Shown one piece after another: positions 58,401 through 64,000 of a DNA stretch of 64,000 nt; position 1 is the first letter of the stretch, and every line of letters begins with the position of its first letter. The translations under genes were made by a program, and so were the position numbers. The DNA comes from Chrysaora quinquecirrha (Eukaryota > Cnidaria > Scyphozoa > Semaeostomeae > Pelagiidae). The stretch spans positions 7,842,629-7,906,628 of the forward strand of contig JACTAT010000002.1 in NCBI GenBank assembly GCA_014526335.1. The letters run 5' to 3'. The notes beneath the pieces are model-generated. The model searched no databases, was not told the DNA's origin, and was given only the letters and a program-made list of their open reading frames with translations.

Positions 58401-61400
58401 GTGGAAAACATCTGAACCGGGGGAAATGAGCTTGTTTCTACTTGCCTACTTTCCCACATCATAAATCAGTGTTATTCATGGTTTGTCTGAGATTTACAAG
58501 AATCCCAAAAGCTTGGAAACAAAGTTATATCCTGGGCTCGTTCTGACCTGCATTCAATGGTCTTTGGCTTTCACATCTAATCTCTTTTTCCTGGAGGAAA
58601 ATCTAAAGAAATCCTTTTGTTTTGGATTTGTCTTTCACGCTTTTTGAAGGCAGGAGTGTCTAATCCTCTTGTTCGTCTCCAATCCGAACTATTCGCACAG
58701 GAAATTATCCGGCACTATCTATTCCATGCCCTCTAATACAATCTGCACGCTAGGTTCCTTGCTTTTGATGTCATAAATTGTAGCTAGAATTGATTGTCCA
58801 GCTGTAAACTTTATTGAATATGTTGATACGCTTTCATATGGCGTATTGTTATTGTGTACAGGTATATTATCTAGTGCTTTGTTTAGTGTTCCAGCGATTT
58901 TAGCTAGCCTCGATTTGGAGAAGAGGTGAGAAAGAAATAGATTCTGCTTTTAGCTCTCTGTTTTCAAAATACGGAATTCGGAGGTTTTAGAGGTTCAGAA
59001 GAACACAGCCTTAATGCATCAAATCTTTTCTTGTCGTTTTCTTCTTTTCTCGTCGTTTTGCAGCGTTGTTGCATCACTCTTTAAATTTCTACCCTTCCCT
59101 GCGAAAATCACAGCGATATACGAGACAGAATCGTTGCCTTTTCTATAAAGCTAAATTTCCATAACAAAACCAGGTTTTCGTCACATCGACATGCACAGTT
59201 AAACTGCAGAATGTAAAGATTATAATAGAGAATATTATATTAATGAATATGAATATCATATATCGTGTAGTTGGTCGTTATTTCGAGTTGACACCGAGTC
59301 AAATTATCGCCTATTTGTAAACGAATTGTCTAATTTTCATCTTCTTCGTCAGGCAGGCGATGTTGAATATGCGTGTACGCGTAGATACTGATACTGTATA
59401 GCTATGACGTTCTAAAATGCTCTGACAATAACATGACAATAGAAACTTTGCTGCCATTTGTATTCATCGTGTATTTTCAATGCTCTTACTTTTCGTGTTT
59501 AGATTCTCCTGCTGTTTCACAGTGGCCAGGAATGCCCAGTGAAGGTAAGTTTCAGAATAAAGATATTTTTAATATTGAAAAGTTTCTGTCTATCGTCAAA
59601 ATCAATTGCTTAGAAACTGTTAATTTTTTATTTGGTAGTTACATGTTTCTACTCTACAGCTATTATAATTATATTTTCATTGAATGTAAATGACTTTTTT
59701 TTACAGAAAGCCAACCCCGGCATATAGAATGGTCTTCTGTTGTTGATGAAGGTAATCCATAGTTATTTTCAGCGTCCCCTGTCTAATCAACAAGTAAATC
59801 ACACGTTTATGGAAGGTATCCTATATCAAACCTCCACCCTAAAATCTAGACTGCCCACTCTGTGAATAGGAGATGAAGTTCACCCTCACAAAATCTAGAC
59901 TGCCCACTCTAGTGAACCCGTCCACCTACAGAGGGCATATGGATTTCTTTCAATTTGAAACACCGTGGTAGAGTAGGGGATATAAGCAGCAACGCCTCAG
60001 TGCAAGACAAAAGACAGCTATGTTTTTTTAAACTAATATTTCGCCTTGCCAAGCAACGCTTCTTTAGAGTATGAAAGTAGGTGTTTTATTGCTCTCAACT
60101 CAGATGCACAGTTGCTCCATGAGGACAGCCAAGAGTAACAGGTGGTTTTGAGTATTGCACACTGTCAGCTTCCTGGAAGCATCGTCTGGAGACTATACCC
60201 TAGTGTTAGACTATACCCCGTTTTATCAAGAGAAAACTAAAGCAAGACGAATGATCTGAGCATAATCTTTTTACTGAAAGGAAGAAATCAAAGAGCAAAT
60301 CTACCTAAAATAATGTTCAACAGAATTTTGAGGTTCTTTAAAATCCCTGTGGGGCAGATACCCTAACCTCCTTTCCTTGGCGCCTTTGTATTTCACTTTG
60401 ACGCTGTTTTTGTGCCTCTTTGAATCTCTTTACGCCTTCACTGTAAATTCGTTACTTTTTCTTAGACCCTGGCCAAACTATCAAACATTTTTTGCCAAAC
60501 ATTTTGAATTCACTTGTCAAGCATTGTTTGAACTTTTGTCCGCATTACAAAACATTTTGCTTGATAGGCAGTACGCGTAGCAAAGTTTCTGGAAATATTA
60601 AAAAAATATCTTCTTGTCACAAGCAAAAATTTTTTAAGGAGCAATGTTTTGCAACGTGGCTAAACGTTAAAACTTTTTGCTATGCAAATTTCAAATGTTT
60701 GACAATCAATGTTTGATCGATTTTCCGGGGCCTAGCATTTGTCATTTTAGATGACTATTTATCGGATGCAACGTATCAATTTCTTCTTTTTAGATGACAA
60801 CTGCTTTTTGGATAGAGGTGATGATTACCGCGGCACTCTCAATATAAGCGAGTCTCATTTTCGATGTAAAAGATGGGATGAAACGAAATTCTCATTCCTT
60901 AGCAAGAAATATCCAGAATTACATGGTGGACACAATTTCTGTAGAAATCCAGGCAGAACTAAAGATAGGCCCTGGTGTTATGTTAGTTATAATGGCAAAG
61001 ATATTGCACAGTATTGCAGCATCCCTAAGTGTGGTAGGTTTTAGGCTTTGTTATCTACGTACCAATGAAATTGTCCCCTGAGCCAAAGAACAAAAGAAAA
61101 TACCCTGTTTATAACATACTTTGCTAATAACTTACCAAATGCTACGGTCCCTTCAAGTACGTTATAACCGGATTATGCTACTGTATATTTCCTGGAGAAA
61201 CACAGAATTGTAGTAAAAATTGTAAACCGGGAAATTCCAAATTAATTAGATAGATTCCACAACCATTTTAATGACTGATCAAACAAAAAGCAAATCAAAC
61301 TTTTTTGATAAAAGTCATTAATTTAGAAGCAAATGAAATTTTTCTCTGTTATGAATATTTCAAACATTTTGTTGTTTCATATTATTTGTGTAACTTTTTC

Positions 61401-64000
61401 TTCCATTATTCGTGAATTTGAAGTAAAATTTGCAGCACTCCAGTAATCTCGGTCACTGTATGCAGAGAAGATTCTCTGCGATCATCCACCATCTTCCAGA
61501 AAGATGTCGAGCCGATCCAGACCTCTCTGTAGAAACCTTAATAGACATTTTCAAAGTTTGAAGGGGCTATTAAAGAATAACTTTTTCTACAGTTAGATGG
61601 ATTCCCGTTGTATTCTAAGCGACATAACTTTTATCTCTGCAGCTCTACCTAAGAAAGTTGAAGTCGTCAGCATCCTGTGGACAATCATTCCATGCCTTGT
61701 ATTTGCCTTGGCATTGTCTCTTGCTATTATCATCATTGCTTGGCGACGCCATAAACAGAACCTCTACCGCAGCCCAACCTCGATTCCAATAACACCAGTT
61801 CAACCAAGAGTCAATCCTAAGGTGAGTCCCTGATACACCTTTTCAACTATAAGAGCCTCGTTCTCAAAATTAACGAAAATTTGTTCGTACGAAAATTTTG
61901 ACCCTAGATTTAGATTGAGCACCTTCATTTTAGTGTTTTCGAATATTTTTACGATTCTAGTCCTTACGATGTTGATTTTATAGCGACGAAAAGTTTGAAA
62001 ATTTATAAAGGATTTGACTGTGAAAAATCGCTCGGGGTCAGATTTTATACCCTCAGTCATTTTTCACGGTCAAATCCTTTATAACTTTTCAAGTTTTTAA
62101 TCGCTATCAAATGAATATCGTAAGGACTAGAAGCGTAAAAATTTGCCCAAATACTAAAACGAAGGCGCTGAATTCGAATCTGACGTCGAAATGCTTCTGT
62201 GACACAATTTTAATTTTTTTTGAAAACGAGGCCCTTAGTTGAAAAGGTGTATTGGTTTGAATCCTTGTTGAATGATACGTTCAATTGCTTAACAATGGCT
62301 AATGAAATTTGCTTGAAAATTAAGTCATTTAGAAATTTTCAGCAAAAATACTTGGTACCGAGACTACGTCTTTCATACTGAAATGCGTCGCTGAAATGTT
62401 GTTGACGATTTTGACTTAGTAGAGTTAACTATTTTGTCGCAAGCAAGGTAACAATAAGAAACAAAATTTTTTAACGGAAGGTTAGAAACGGCTGAAAATC
62501 TTATTGTCTGTTTGCATCGATGCAAGGCCTGTTTGTCTCGGTGTTGTAATTTATCTATATATACACGCGAAGATAACAGAGTTGTATAGCTGAACATACC
62601 TTTAACCAAGGATGGATCAATAGAGTTTGATTTTGGCTTCTGAGAATTGATGCAAGCAAATCGGACTTTTGACAGGACCCTTGTTGAAAGTAGTAACATT
62701 TTTACTGAAAAGGCCATCCTGTATAAATATGCCGTGTTATTATTATTATTACCAAAAAAAATTATGGTGTAAGGTTTTCGAAGCGCTTGTGTTTGGTAAC
62801 TTTCTTTCTCCTTGTTCTGCCGTTGCTTGCCTTATAAACGAATTTGGAATGGGAGATCTTAAGTCTTAGAGACCTAATTTCAGAAAGCCTTCAGATATAT
62901 TATATTATAATGACCTTGTTGTAAACTTCCTCAAGGAAGCTTGTTAAAGATAATATCTAAACGTCGTTGATATATTTTCGCGATTCGCGAACTCTTACTA
63001 ATATTGTTGTTCTTATGTTGTTTCGTTTTAATGAGTTTAATTTTCATTTCAATAGATTCCAGAAATCAAAAGAGAAGATCTATGTGACTTTCGCTTGATG
63101 GGAGAAGGGAGTTTTGGCCGTGTTTACAGTGCGGATATGATGATTAATAAAGACAACAGAACATTGAATTCAGCTGTTGCTGTTAAGATTTTAATAGAGA
63201 AAGCGACTAACAAACAAACAGAGGATTTTATTAGAGAGGCTGAAACGAGAGTGAATTTCAAACATGAAAACGTCGCTGCTTTAATTGGTGTTATAATGAA
63301 AGAAGACCCATTGTGCTTGATTTATGAGTATACTGAATTTGGTGATCTACATGAACATTTGTTGCTGCATTCACCGAATTTCAGTGGAGCACACGCTGGT
63401 GATGATTGCGAACCGTTGGACTATACTGATCTTATTGATATCTGTACTCAGATATGCAACGGCATGGTCTTCTTGTCATCACAGTCATTCGTACACAAAG
63501 ATCTCGCAACTAGGAATTGTCTTGTTGCTGAGAATGGAATCATAAAGATCAGTGATTTCAGTGGATTAAGAGATTTATATGCCGGTGATTATTATCGAAT
63601 ACCAGCAAGACCTCCGATACCAGTACGTTGGATGAGCCCCGAAAGTCTTCTTCTGAGTTGTTACTCGTCTGCTAGTGATGTCTGGTCATTTGGTGTTGTC
63701 ATGTGGGAGGTTTTCTCCTACGGCTTGCAGCCTCATTTCGGCTACAGTAATCAAGAAGTTATTGAGAGAATTCAAGCGAGGCAGCATTTGCCCTGCCCAG
63801 ATGGCTGTCCGGTTTCTCTTTTTTCTACCATGAAAGATTGTTGGGTTGAAGATGCCGCCAAACGGGTTGGTTTCAAGGAAATCTTGGCCAAATTGAAAAC
63901 AATGAATGAACCGGCTAATATCTCCTATATGAACGGACACATGCCAACCCAAATGAGAAACGGACACTTGAATGCACATGTCCCTTATCATTTGAAAGCA
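37387..64000 (+). CDS. ror: Ror-family receptor tyrosine kinase (12 exons, open at right edge)
   Basis: Single-pass receptor kinase of the Ror family; by family knowledge it is a Wnt/planar-polarity receptor. The exons are 37387-37435, 37852-37909, 41289-41329, 41935-42100, 43811-43935, 50482-50619, 51280-51597, 59503-59544, 59707-59751, 60794-61033, 61643-61821 and 63056-64000. All join in phase to 782 codons without a stop. The order is signal peptide 1-16, Ig 50-146, Frizzled CRD 147-298 with ten Cys, linker 299-327, kringle 328-407 with six Cys, transmembrane segment about 415-441, and kinase from about 478. Ig-FZ-kringle-TM-kinase is unique to Ror. The kinase keeps Lys511, Asp616, Asn621 and Asp634, but the DFG Gly is Ser636. 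Intron 5 contains a separate SLC7-like gene. The C-terminal tail runs off the window. Confidence 0.93.
37852..37909 (+). CDS. ror: Ror exon 2, N-terminal linker
   Basis: Acceptor TCGACAG and donor GTACGT. Encodes DSFLYSRIMALSSRFQRFD and two bases of Arg. No domain; included because the phases on both sides match. Confidence 0.62.
38647..39358. mobile_element. PIF/Harbinger-like MITE (GGGCCTTTGCACACTAGA ends)
   Basis: GGGCCTTTGCACACTAGA and its inverse at the right end, with TAA on both sides. 712 bp, interior non-coding. In Ror intron 2. Confidence 0.8.
40021..40291. mobile_element. MITE of the TATAAG-end family, copy 2
   Basis: TGTACAGTTTTTTTGTAAGA and the inverse TCTTATAAAAAAAATGTGTA bound a 271-bp sequence with CTTGGCTTCAATTTCAGCCT and GTCACCCCCTACCCTTCTC. 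A close relative with the same interior is at 57717-57966. Confidence 0.65.
41289..41329 (+). CDS. ror: Ror exon 3, small linker
   Basis: Acceptor TTCTGCAG. Encodes SLGSSFSDCSSCK and one base, then GTTCGT. In phase with exons 2 and 4. Confidence 0.6.
41935..42100 (+). CDS. ror: Ror exon 4, first half of Ig domain
   Basis: Encodes ALEFTRSPKNKTVAVNERVR and LRCRVTGSPTP, with the first Ig Cys and the core Trp in FLWNG. Donor GTAAGT. The intron falls inside the Ig fold in phase 2. Confidence 0.88.
42142..42686. mobile_element. TA-flanked MITE (CCGTAAAAGCTCTATT ends)
   Basis: TACCGTAAAAGCTCTATTTA on the left, AATAGAGCTTTTACGGTA on the right. The interior repeats GGGGGACTTATTAGAG-like and GGGGCTTAATAGAG-like motifs. 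The TA ends suggest Tc1/mariner ancestry. It starts about 40 bp after Ror exon 4. Confidence 0.7.
43285..43715. mobile_element. GGCCCTGGCCAAACG MITE, copy 1
   Basis: GGCTCTGGCCAAACGATG at the left, TGATCGTTGGCCAGGGCC at the right, TAA on both sides. The interior holds many CAAACATTTTGCT-type motifs in both orientations. It ends about 95 bp before Ror exon 5. Confidence 0.78.
43811..43935 (+). CDS. ror: Ror exon 5, second half of Ig domain
   Basis: Encodes SRRAKKVFLTINKASFADQG and YYQCKATN, the strand-F motif D-x-G-x-Y-x-C of Ig domains, ending KKGFIR plus one base. Donor GTATCT. Confidence 0.9.
44065..44262. mobile_element. foldback element, GGATTTGACCG centre
   Basis: AAAGTTTCACTGTCCTAGCG, then CTTGTATTCTTAATTTTATG, is repeated inverted downstream (CACGCGCTGGGATAGTAAAA). 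The two arms meet at GGATTTGACCG...CGGTCAAAGCCC. The element at 61835-62252 has the same central motif. Confidence 0.6.
44284..44646. mobile_element. MITE of the TATAAG-end family, copy 3
   Basis: TACACGTTTTTTTATAAGGA on the left and TCCTTATAAAAAATAAACGT with GTA on the right. The interior has AAGGAACT motifs in both orientations. A partial relative of the right arm lies at 4493-4585. Confidence 0.65.
45177..45611. mobile_element. GGCCCTGGCCAAACG MITE, copy 2
   Basis: GGCCCTGGCCAAACGATCAA and the right-end inverse GATCGTTTGGCTAGGGCC, flanked by TAA on both sides. The best-preserved copy of the family in this window. Confidence 0.82.
46164..47726 (+). CDS. intronless LAT-type (SLC7) amino-acid transporter
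   Basis: A complete 520-residue APC-superfamily transporter of the L-type/xCT branch (light chains of heteromeric transporters), predicted in the plasma membrane with 12 helices. Helix 1 has the substrate-binding GSGVFISPG (62-70). Helix 6 has YNCLYSYDGWG (245-255) and the adjoining TEEIKNVEKT (261-270) typical of LAT/xCT proteins. Length and hydrophobicity pattern fit the family (about 500 residues). In heteromeric members a Cys between helices 3 and 4 binds the 4F2hc/rBAT heavy chain; here residues 151-170 have no Cys, so covalent pairing is doubtful. The gene lies wholly in Ror intron 5 on the same strand and has no introns, whereas such genes are usually split, so a retrogene origin is possible. 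A poly(A) signal follows at 47756. Confidence 0.92.
   Translation: MPEIVESTTSSKCEESSPLVNSTISVEYHAGTERIFITSGKELQRSLGFKHTFLFIISLLLGSGVFISPGLIAKQTTNMGMAIMVWIIAGVPCIFAGLCYCELSCMYKKVGGEYIYISEAYGEAMGFFVVWMRSLVTIPSVLAVLCLVIGEHLVEPFYDINSQTGLWYVRITGVISVVISTALNCMSTSFTGKAQFLFTTIQTLSVLFLVALGIWQTSIGHTENFVNMFNNTREFDIGSFGIALYNCLYSYDGWGLIASVTEEIKNVEKTLWLSMVTAIPFVIACYVIVNLALMSALTQQEMANSSTVATTFVKKILGKKVAMIIPFLVVFSCFGSLNSTLFGNARVLLSAAREGHLPYFLCFIHRKRRTPISAVVALSLLTSFWMIIPGTDIQSLIAYFSFAVWMQYFLAIFSVIVMRVRKPDMPRPIKVWIINPICTSLFSLFLVVIPFVKKPVESSICLALSLLALPIYYVFIVKKDSLPPCLNNMMRRINEFLKAKCNLVPCTFDNNNYQKIDEND
47756..47761 (+). terminator. poly(A) signal of the SLC7-like gene
   Basis: AATAAA 30 bp after the stop codon, the nearest canonical signal downstream of the transporter. 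Confidence 0.6.
48005..48620 (+). repeat. dispersed repeat, copy 3, split by another repeat
   Basis: 48005-48120 (GTCTGACACACCTTAGAG, then CAGAAACAGACCGAAACAA and GCACCAATCAAGGAAGCTGG) and 48545-48620 (TATTGTGTTTTAAGCACCAA) are two halves of the family also seen at 1795-1950 and 33335-33510. The repeat at 48123-48560 separates them. Confidence 0.5.
48123..48560 (-). repeat. dispersed element with GTGGTGGTGAT minisatellite, copy 2
   Basis: The inverted counterpart of 18176-18580, with the same flanks (GGCAACATCTAAAGGAACG at the left; CATCTTTCATCATTTGACCG and TTCAACCAGAGTCGTTCTTC at the right) around tandem CACCACAACCACCCCTAC units. Reading frames through it give only His/Thr/Pro or Val/Met repeats. 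Confidence 0.75.
48700..49095. mobile_element. GGCCCTGGCCAAACG MITE, copy 3 (left end lost)
   Basis: The right end GGTCGTTTGGCCAGAGTC is followed by TAA. The left terminal bases are absent or degraded, and the body matches copies 1 and 2 (AAATGTTTGACCGTTTGGCC). Confidence 0.65.
49395..49636. mobile_element. short inverted-repeat element
   Basis: CCGGTCATTATTTATGACTG on the left against CCGGTCATAAATAATGGCCG on the right, with GGGTGGGGGC/GCCCCCACCCC just inside. 240 bp, non-coding. Confidence 0.6.
49953..50381. mobile_element. inverted-repeat element with 10-bp duplication
   Basis: AGGGGTGTATCACT at the left and AGTGATACATCCCT at the right, flanked by TCGATACCCG at 49943-49952 and 50382-50391. 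The interior has GTACGAGATTTATG motifs in both orientations. Ends about 100 bp before Ror exon 6. Confidence 0.78.
50482..50619 (+). CDS. ror: Ror exon 6, start of Frizzled CRD
   Basis: Encodes RRPHRASGPVCMLYKNSTCN and on to FLFKEKKLR, with the first two CRD Cys. The acceptor chosen is ACACAG at 50481, since an upstream AG at 50470 would put the exon out of frame. Donor GTAAAA. Confidence 0.8.
50685..50985. repeat. TTCCAATA-repeat fragment between 50-bp direct repeats
   Basis: 50728-50920 resembles the terminal repeat of the foldback element at 24111-26185 (GGCTATCTTGAAACCTG, GGAATATT units, CATGTCCAAAAC, CGTAAATTC, AATATTCC units). It is bordered by about 50-bp imperfect direct repeats (AAAGCGATTCCGAATAACTT at 50689 and AAAGCGATTCTGAACGATTT at 50940). 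Lies in Ror intron 6. Confidence 0.7.
51280..51597 (+). CDS. ror: Ror exon 7, main part of Frizzled CRD
   Basis: A 106-codon exon with eight Cys: SCRPYVLPLLCHTQFPYC, LCRGDCLKLQNDICSTEY, LLPDCSQLPARNC. This spacing and the CRIxP-like end CIRIYP match Ror CRDs. Phase 1 on both sides; donor GTAAGT. Confidence 0.92.
51653..51725 (+). repeat. tRNA-derived SINE-like pol III promoter
   Basis: A-box-like GTGGCGTCGTTGTG followed by a perfect B-box core, GGTTCGAGCCC. It starts 55 bp after the exon 7 donor. No complete tRNA fold is evident. Confidence 0.45.
51880..52030 (+). mobile_element. partial copy of the GGGGGGTACTTC MITE family
   Basis: GCGGGTACTTCTATTGTTCA, then TACTAGACGTG and ATGGGTAACTTTTTCAGCA, match the left arm of 16694-17105. 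The right arm is missing. Confidence 0.6.
52299..52707. mobile_element. inverted-repeat element CAACCTCGTCCCCAGG with 9-bp duplication
   Basis: CAACCTCGTCCCCAGG and its inverse are flanked by AGGCTAATC on both sides (52290-52298 and 52708-52716). The interior has TGACGTCAC and GGCCAAAATTGCCAG. Non-coding, 409 bp. Confidence 0.82.
53177..53330. repeat. TTTTA microsatellite
   Basis: Tandem TTTTA units with occasional TTTCA and TTTATT variants. Confidence 0.9.
54110..54425. mobile_element. second, inverted copy of the CAACCTCGTCCCCAGG element
   Basis: Shares CCAAATCGAATTTCC, TGGCAATTTTGGCCCAGGCA, GTGACGTCACTTAAA and CCCTGGGGACGAGGTTG with 52299-52707. The end facing right is well kept and the left end is worn. 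Confidence 0.72.
54430..57710. other. Ror intron 7, no recognised feature
   Basis: Intronic sequence without exon-like frames having domains, and without clear inverted repeats. Open frames up to 147 codons on the minus strand lack recognisable motifs. Confidence 0.5.
57717..57966. mobile_element. MITE of the TATAAG-end family, copy 4
   Basis: CTACACACTTTTTTATAAGA on the left with an inverted TTATAAAAATAAATGTAG on the right. The interior (TTGGCCTCGATTTCAGCCTG, CACCCCCTACCCTTCT) matches 40021-40291. Confidence 0.65.
57967..59502. other. Ror intron 7, no recognised feature
   Basis: No exon, RNA gene or repeat recognised before exon 8. Confidence 0.5.
59503..59544 (+). CDS. ror: Ror exon 8, linker
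   Basis: Encodes SPAVSQWPGMPSE between the CRD and kringle. 42 bp, phase 1 on both sides, donor GTAAGT. It could be skipped without shifting frame. Confidence 0.72.
59707..59751 (+). CDS. ror: Ror exon 9, linker
   Basis: Acceptor TTTTACAG. Encodes SQPRHIEWSSVVDE, 45 bp, phase 1 on both sides, donor GTAATC. As with exon 8, alternative use would preserve the frame. Confidence 0.7.
60465..60732. mobile_element. GGCCCTGGCCAAACG MITE, copy 4 (short)
   Basis: GACCCTGGCCAAACTATCAA at the left and GATCGATTTTCCGGGGCC at the right, TTA and TAG outside. The interior is shorter than in the other copies. It ends 61 bp before the kringle exon. Confidence 0.7.
60794..61033 (+). CDS. ror: Ror exon 10, kringle domain
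   Basis: Encodes a complete kringle in one exon: DDNCFLDRGDDYRGTLN, FRCKRW, HNFCRNPGRTKDRPWCYV, YCSIPKCG. It has six Cys and the NFCRNPG and PWCY signatures. Phase 1 on both sides. Confidence 0.95.
61643..61821 (+). CDS. ror: Ror exon 11, transmembrane segment
   Basis: Encodes LPKKVE, the hydrophobic span VVSILWTIIPCLVFALAL onward to IIIIAW, then the stop-transfer RRHK and a Pro-rich juxtamembrane region. Acceptor TCTCTGCAG, donor GTGAGT, phase 0 at the 3' end. Confidence 0.9.
61835..62252. mobile_element. foldback MITE just after Ror exon 11
   Basis: ACACCTTTTCAACTATAAGA with GCCTCGTT on the left is inverted on the right (AACGAGGCCCTTAGTTGAAA, then AGGTGT). Palindromy continues to a centre containing AAAGGATTTGACTG and its inverse CGGTCAAATCCTTT. 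It begins 14 bp after the exon 11 end. Confidence 0.8.
63056..64000 (+). CDS. ror: Ror exon 12, tyrosine kinase domain
   Basis: One 945-bp open stretch to the window edge. Motifs in order are glycine loop GEGSFGRV (483-490), VAVKI with Lys511, helix C Glu near 528-530, Ror-like GDLHEHL, catalytic VHKDLATRN (614-621, HKD as in vertebrate Ror), ISDFSG in place of ISDFGL (633-637), activation-loop Tyr near DLYAGDYY, WMSPESL, and DVWSFGVVMWEVFSYGLQPH. After about residue 750 an Asn/His-rich tail begins (NGHMPTQMRNGH). Confidence 0.95.
   Translation, partial: MPEIKREDLCDFRLMGEGSFGRVYSADMMINKDNRTLNSAVAVKILIEKATNKQTEDFIREAETRVNFKHENVAALIGVIMKEDPLCLIYEYTEFGDLHEHLLLHSPNFSGAHAGDDCEPLDYTDLIDICTQICNGMVFLSSQSFVHKDLATRNCLVAENGIIKISDFSGLRDLYAGDYYRIPARPPIPVRWMSPESLLLSCYSSASDVWSFGVVMWEVFSYGLQPHFGYSNQEVIERIQARQHLPCPDGCPVSLFSTMKDCWVEDAAKRVGFKEILAKLKTMNEPANISYMNGHMPTQMRNGHLNAHVPYHLKA

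Noticed and set aside
1..64000. CRISPR arrays, bacterial operons, riboswitches or prophage
   Set aside because: The direct repeats are satellites or transposon ends without regular unique spacers, and the genes are split by spliceosomal introns, so the DNA is eukaryotic.

Overview
This is a window of animal nuclear DNA. It is AT-rich, with split genes, GT-AG introns, long introns packed with short inverted-repeat transposons, and two retrotransposon classes (DIRS and BEL/Pao). The domain content (a Ror receptor kinase with Ig, Frizzled and kringle modules, an SLC35D nucleotide-sugar transporter, an AKR1A-type reductase and an LAT-type amino-acid transporter) together with these transposons suggests an invertebrate, most likely an anthozoan cnidarian such as a coral or sea anemone. 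The species assignment is inference; the sequence itself does not prove it.

Layout from left to right. (1) 1-4190: no gene recognised; several MITEs and a large 10-bp satellite. (2) 4197-10995, minus strand: the 5' half of an SLC35D-type UDP-sugar transporter. Seven exons join in phase, and the rest lies off the left edge or is missing. Intron 3 is filled by a roughly 58-bp minisatellite. (3) 11155-16513: a TTA-flanked MITE upstream of that gene, split by a structurally complete DIRS-like tyrosine-recombinase retrotransposon with gag-like, RT-RNase H and YR reading frames. (4) 19035-29284, minus strand: a BEL/Pao LTR retrotransposon carrying three separate inverted-repeat insertions, two of which contain a further element. 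The host reading frame continues on each side of the insertions, with target-site duplications of 9, 10 and about 13 bp. (5) 30049-35576, plus strand: an AKR1A1-like aldo-keto reductase whose middle exons, with the catalytic Lys and His, could not be found. (6) 37387 to the right edge, plus strand: a Ror-type receptor tyrosine kinase in 12 in-phase exons (signal peptide, Ig, Frizzled CRD, kringle, transmembrane segment, kinase). Its intron 5 holds a complete intronless SLC7/LAT-like transporter gene on the same strand (46164-47726).

The host genes do not form an operon or obvious pathway. SLC35D loads nucleotide sugars into the ER/Golgi, AKR1A reduces aldehydes in the cytosol, the LAT-like protein moves amino acids across the plasma membrane, and Ror is a probable Wnt receptor. 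The unifying feature of the window is transposon history. At least seven elements show 5'-GGGCC-like ends with TAA/TTA duplications (PIF/Harbinger type), and at least five show 9-13 bp duplications (Mutator-like lengths). The introns and the BEL/Pao element have been repeated targets.
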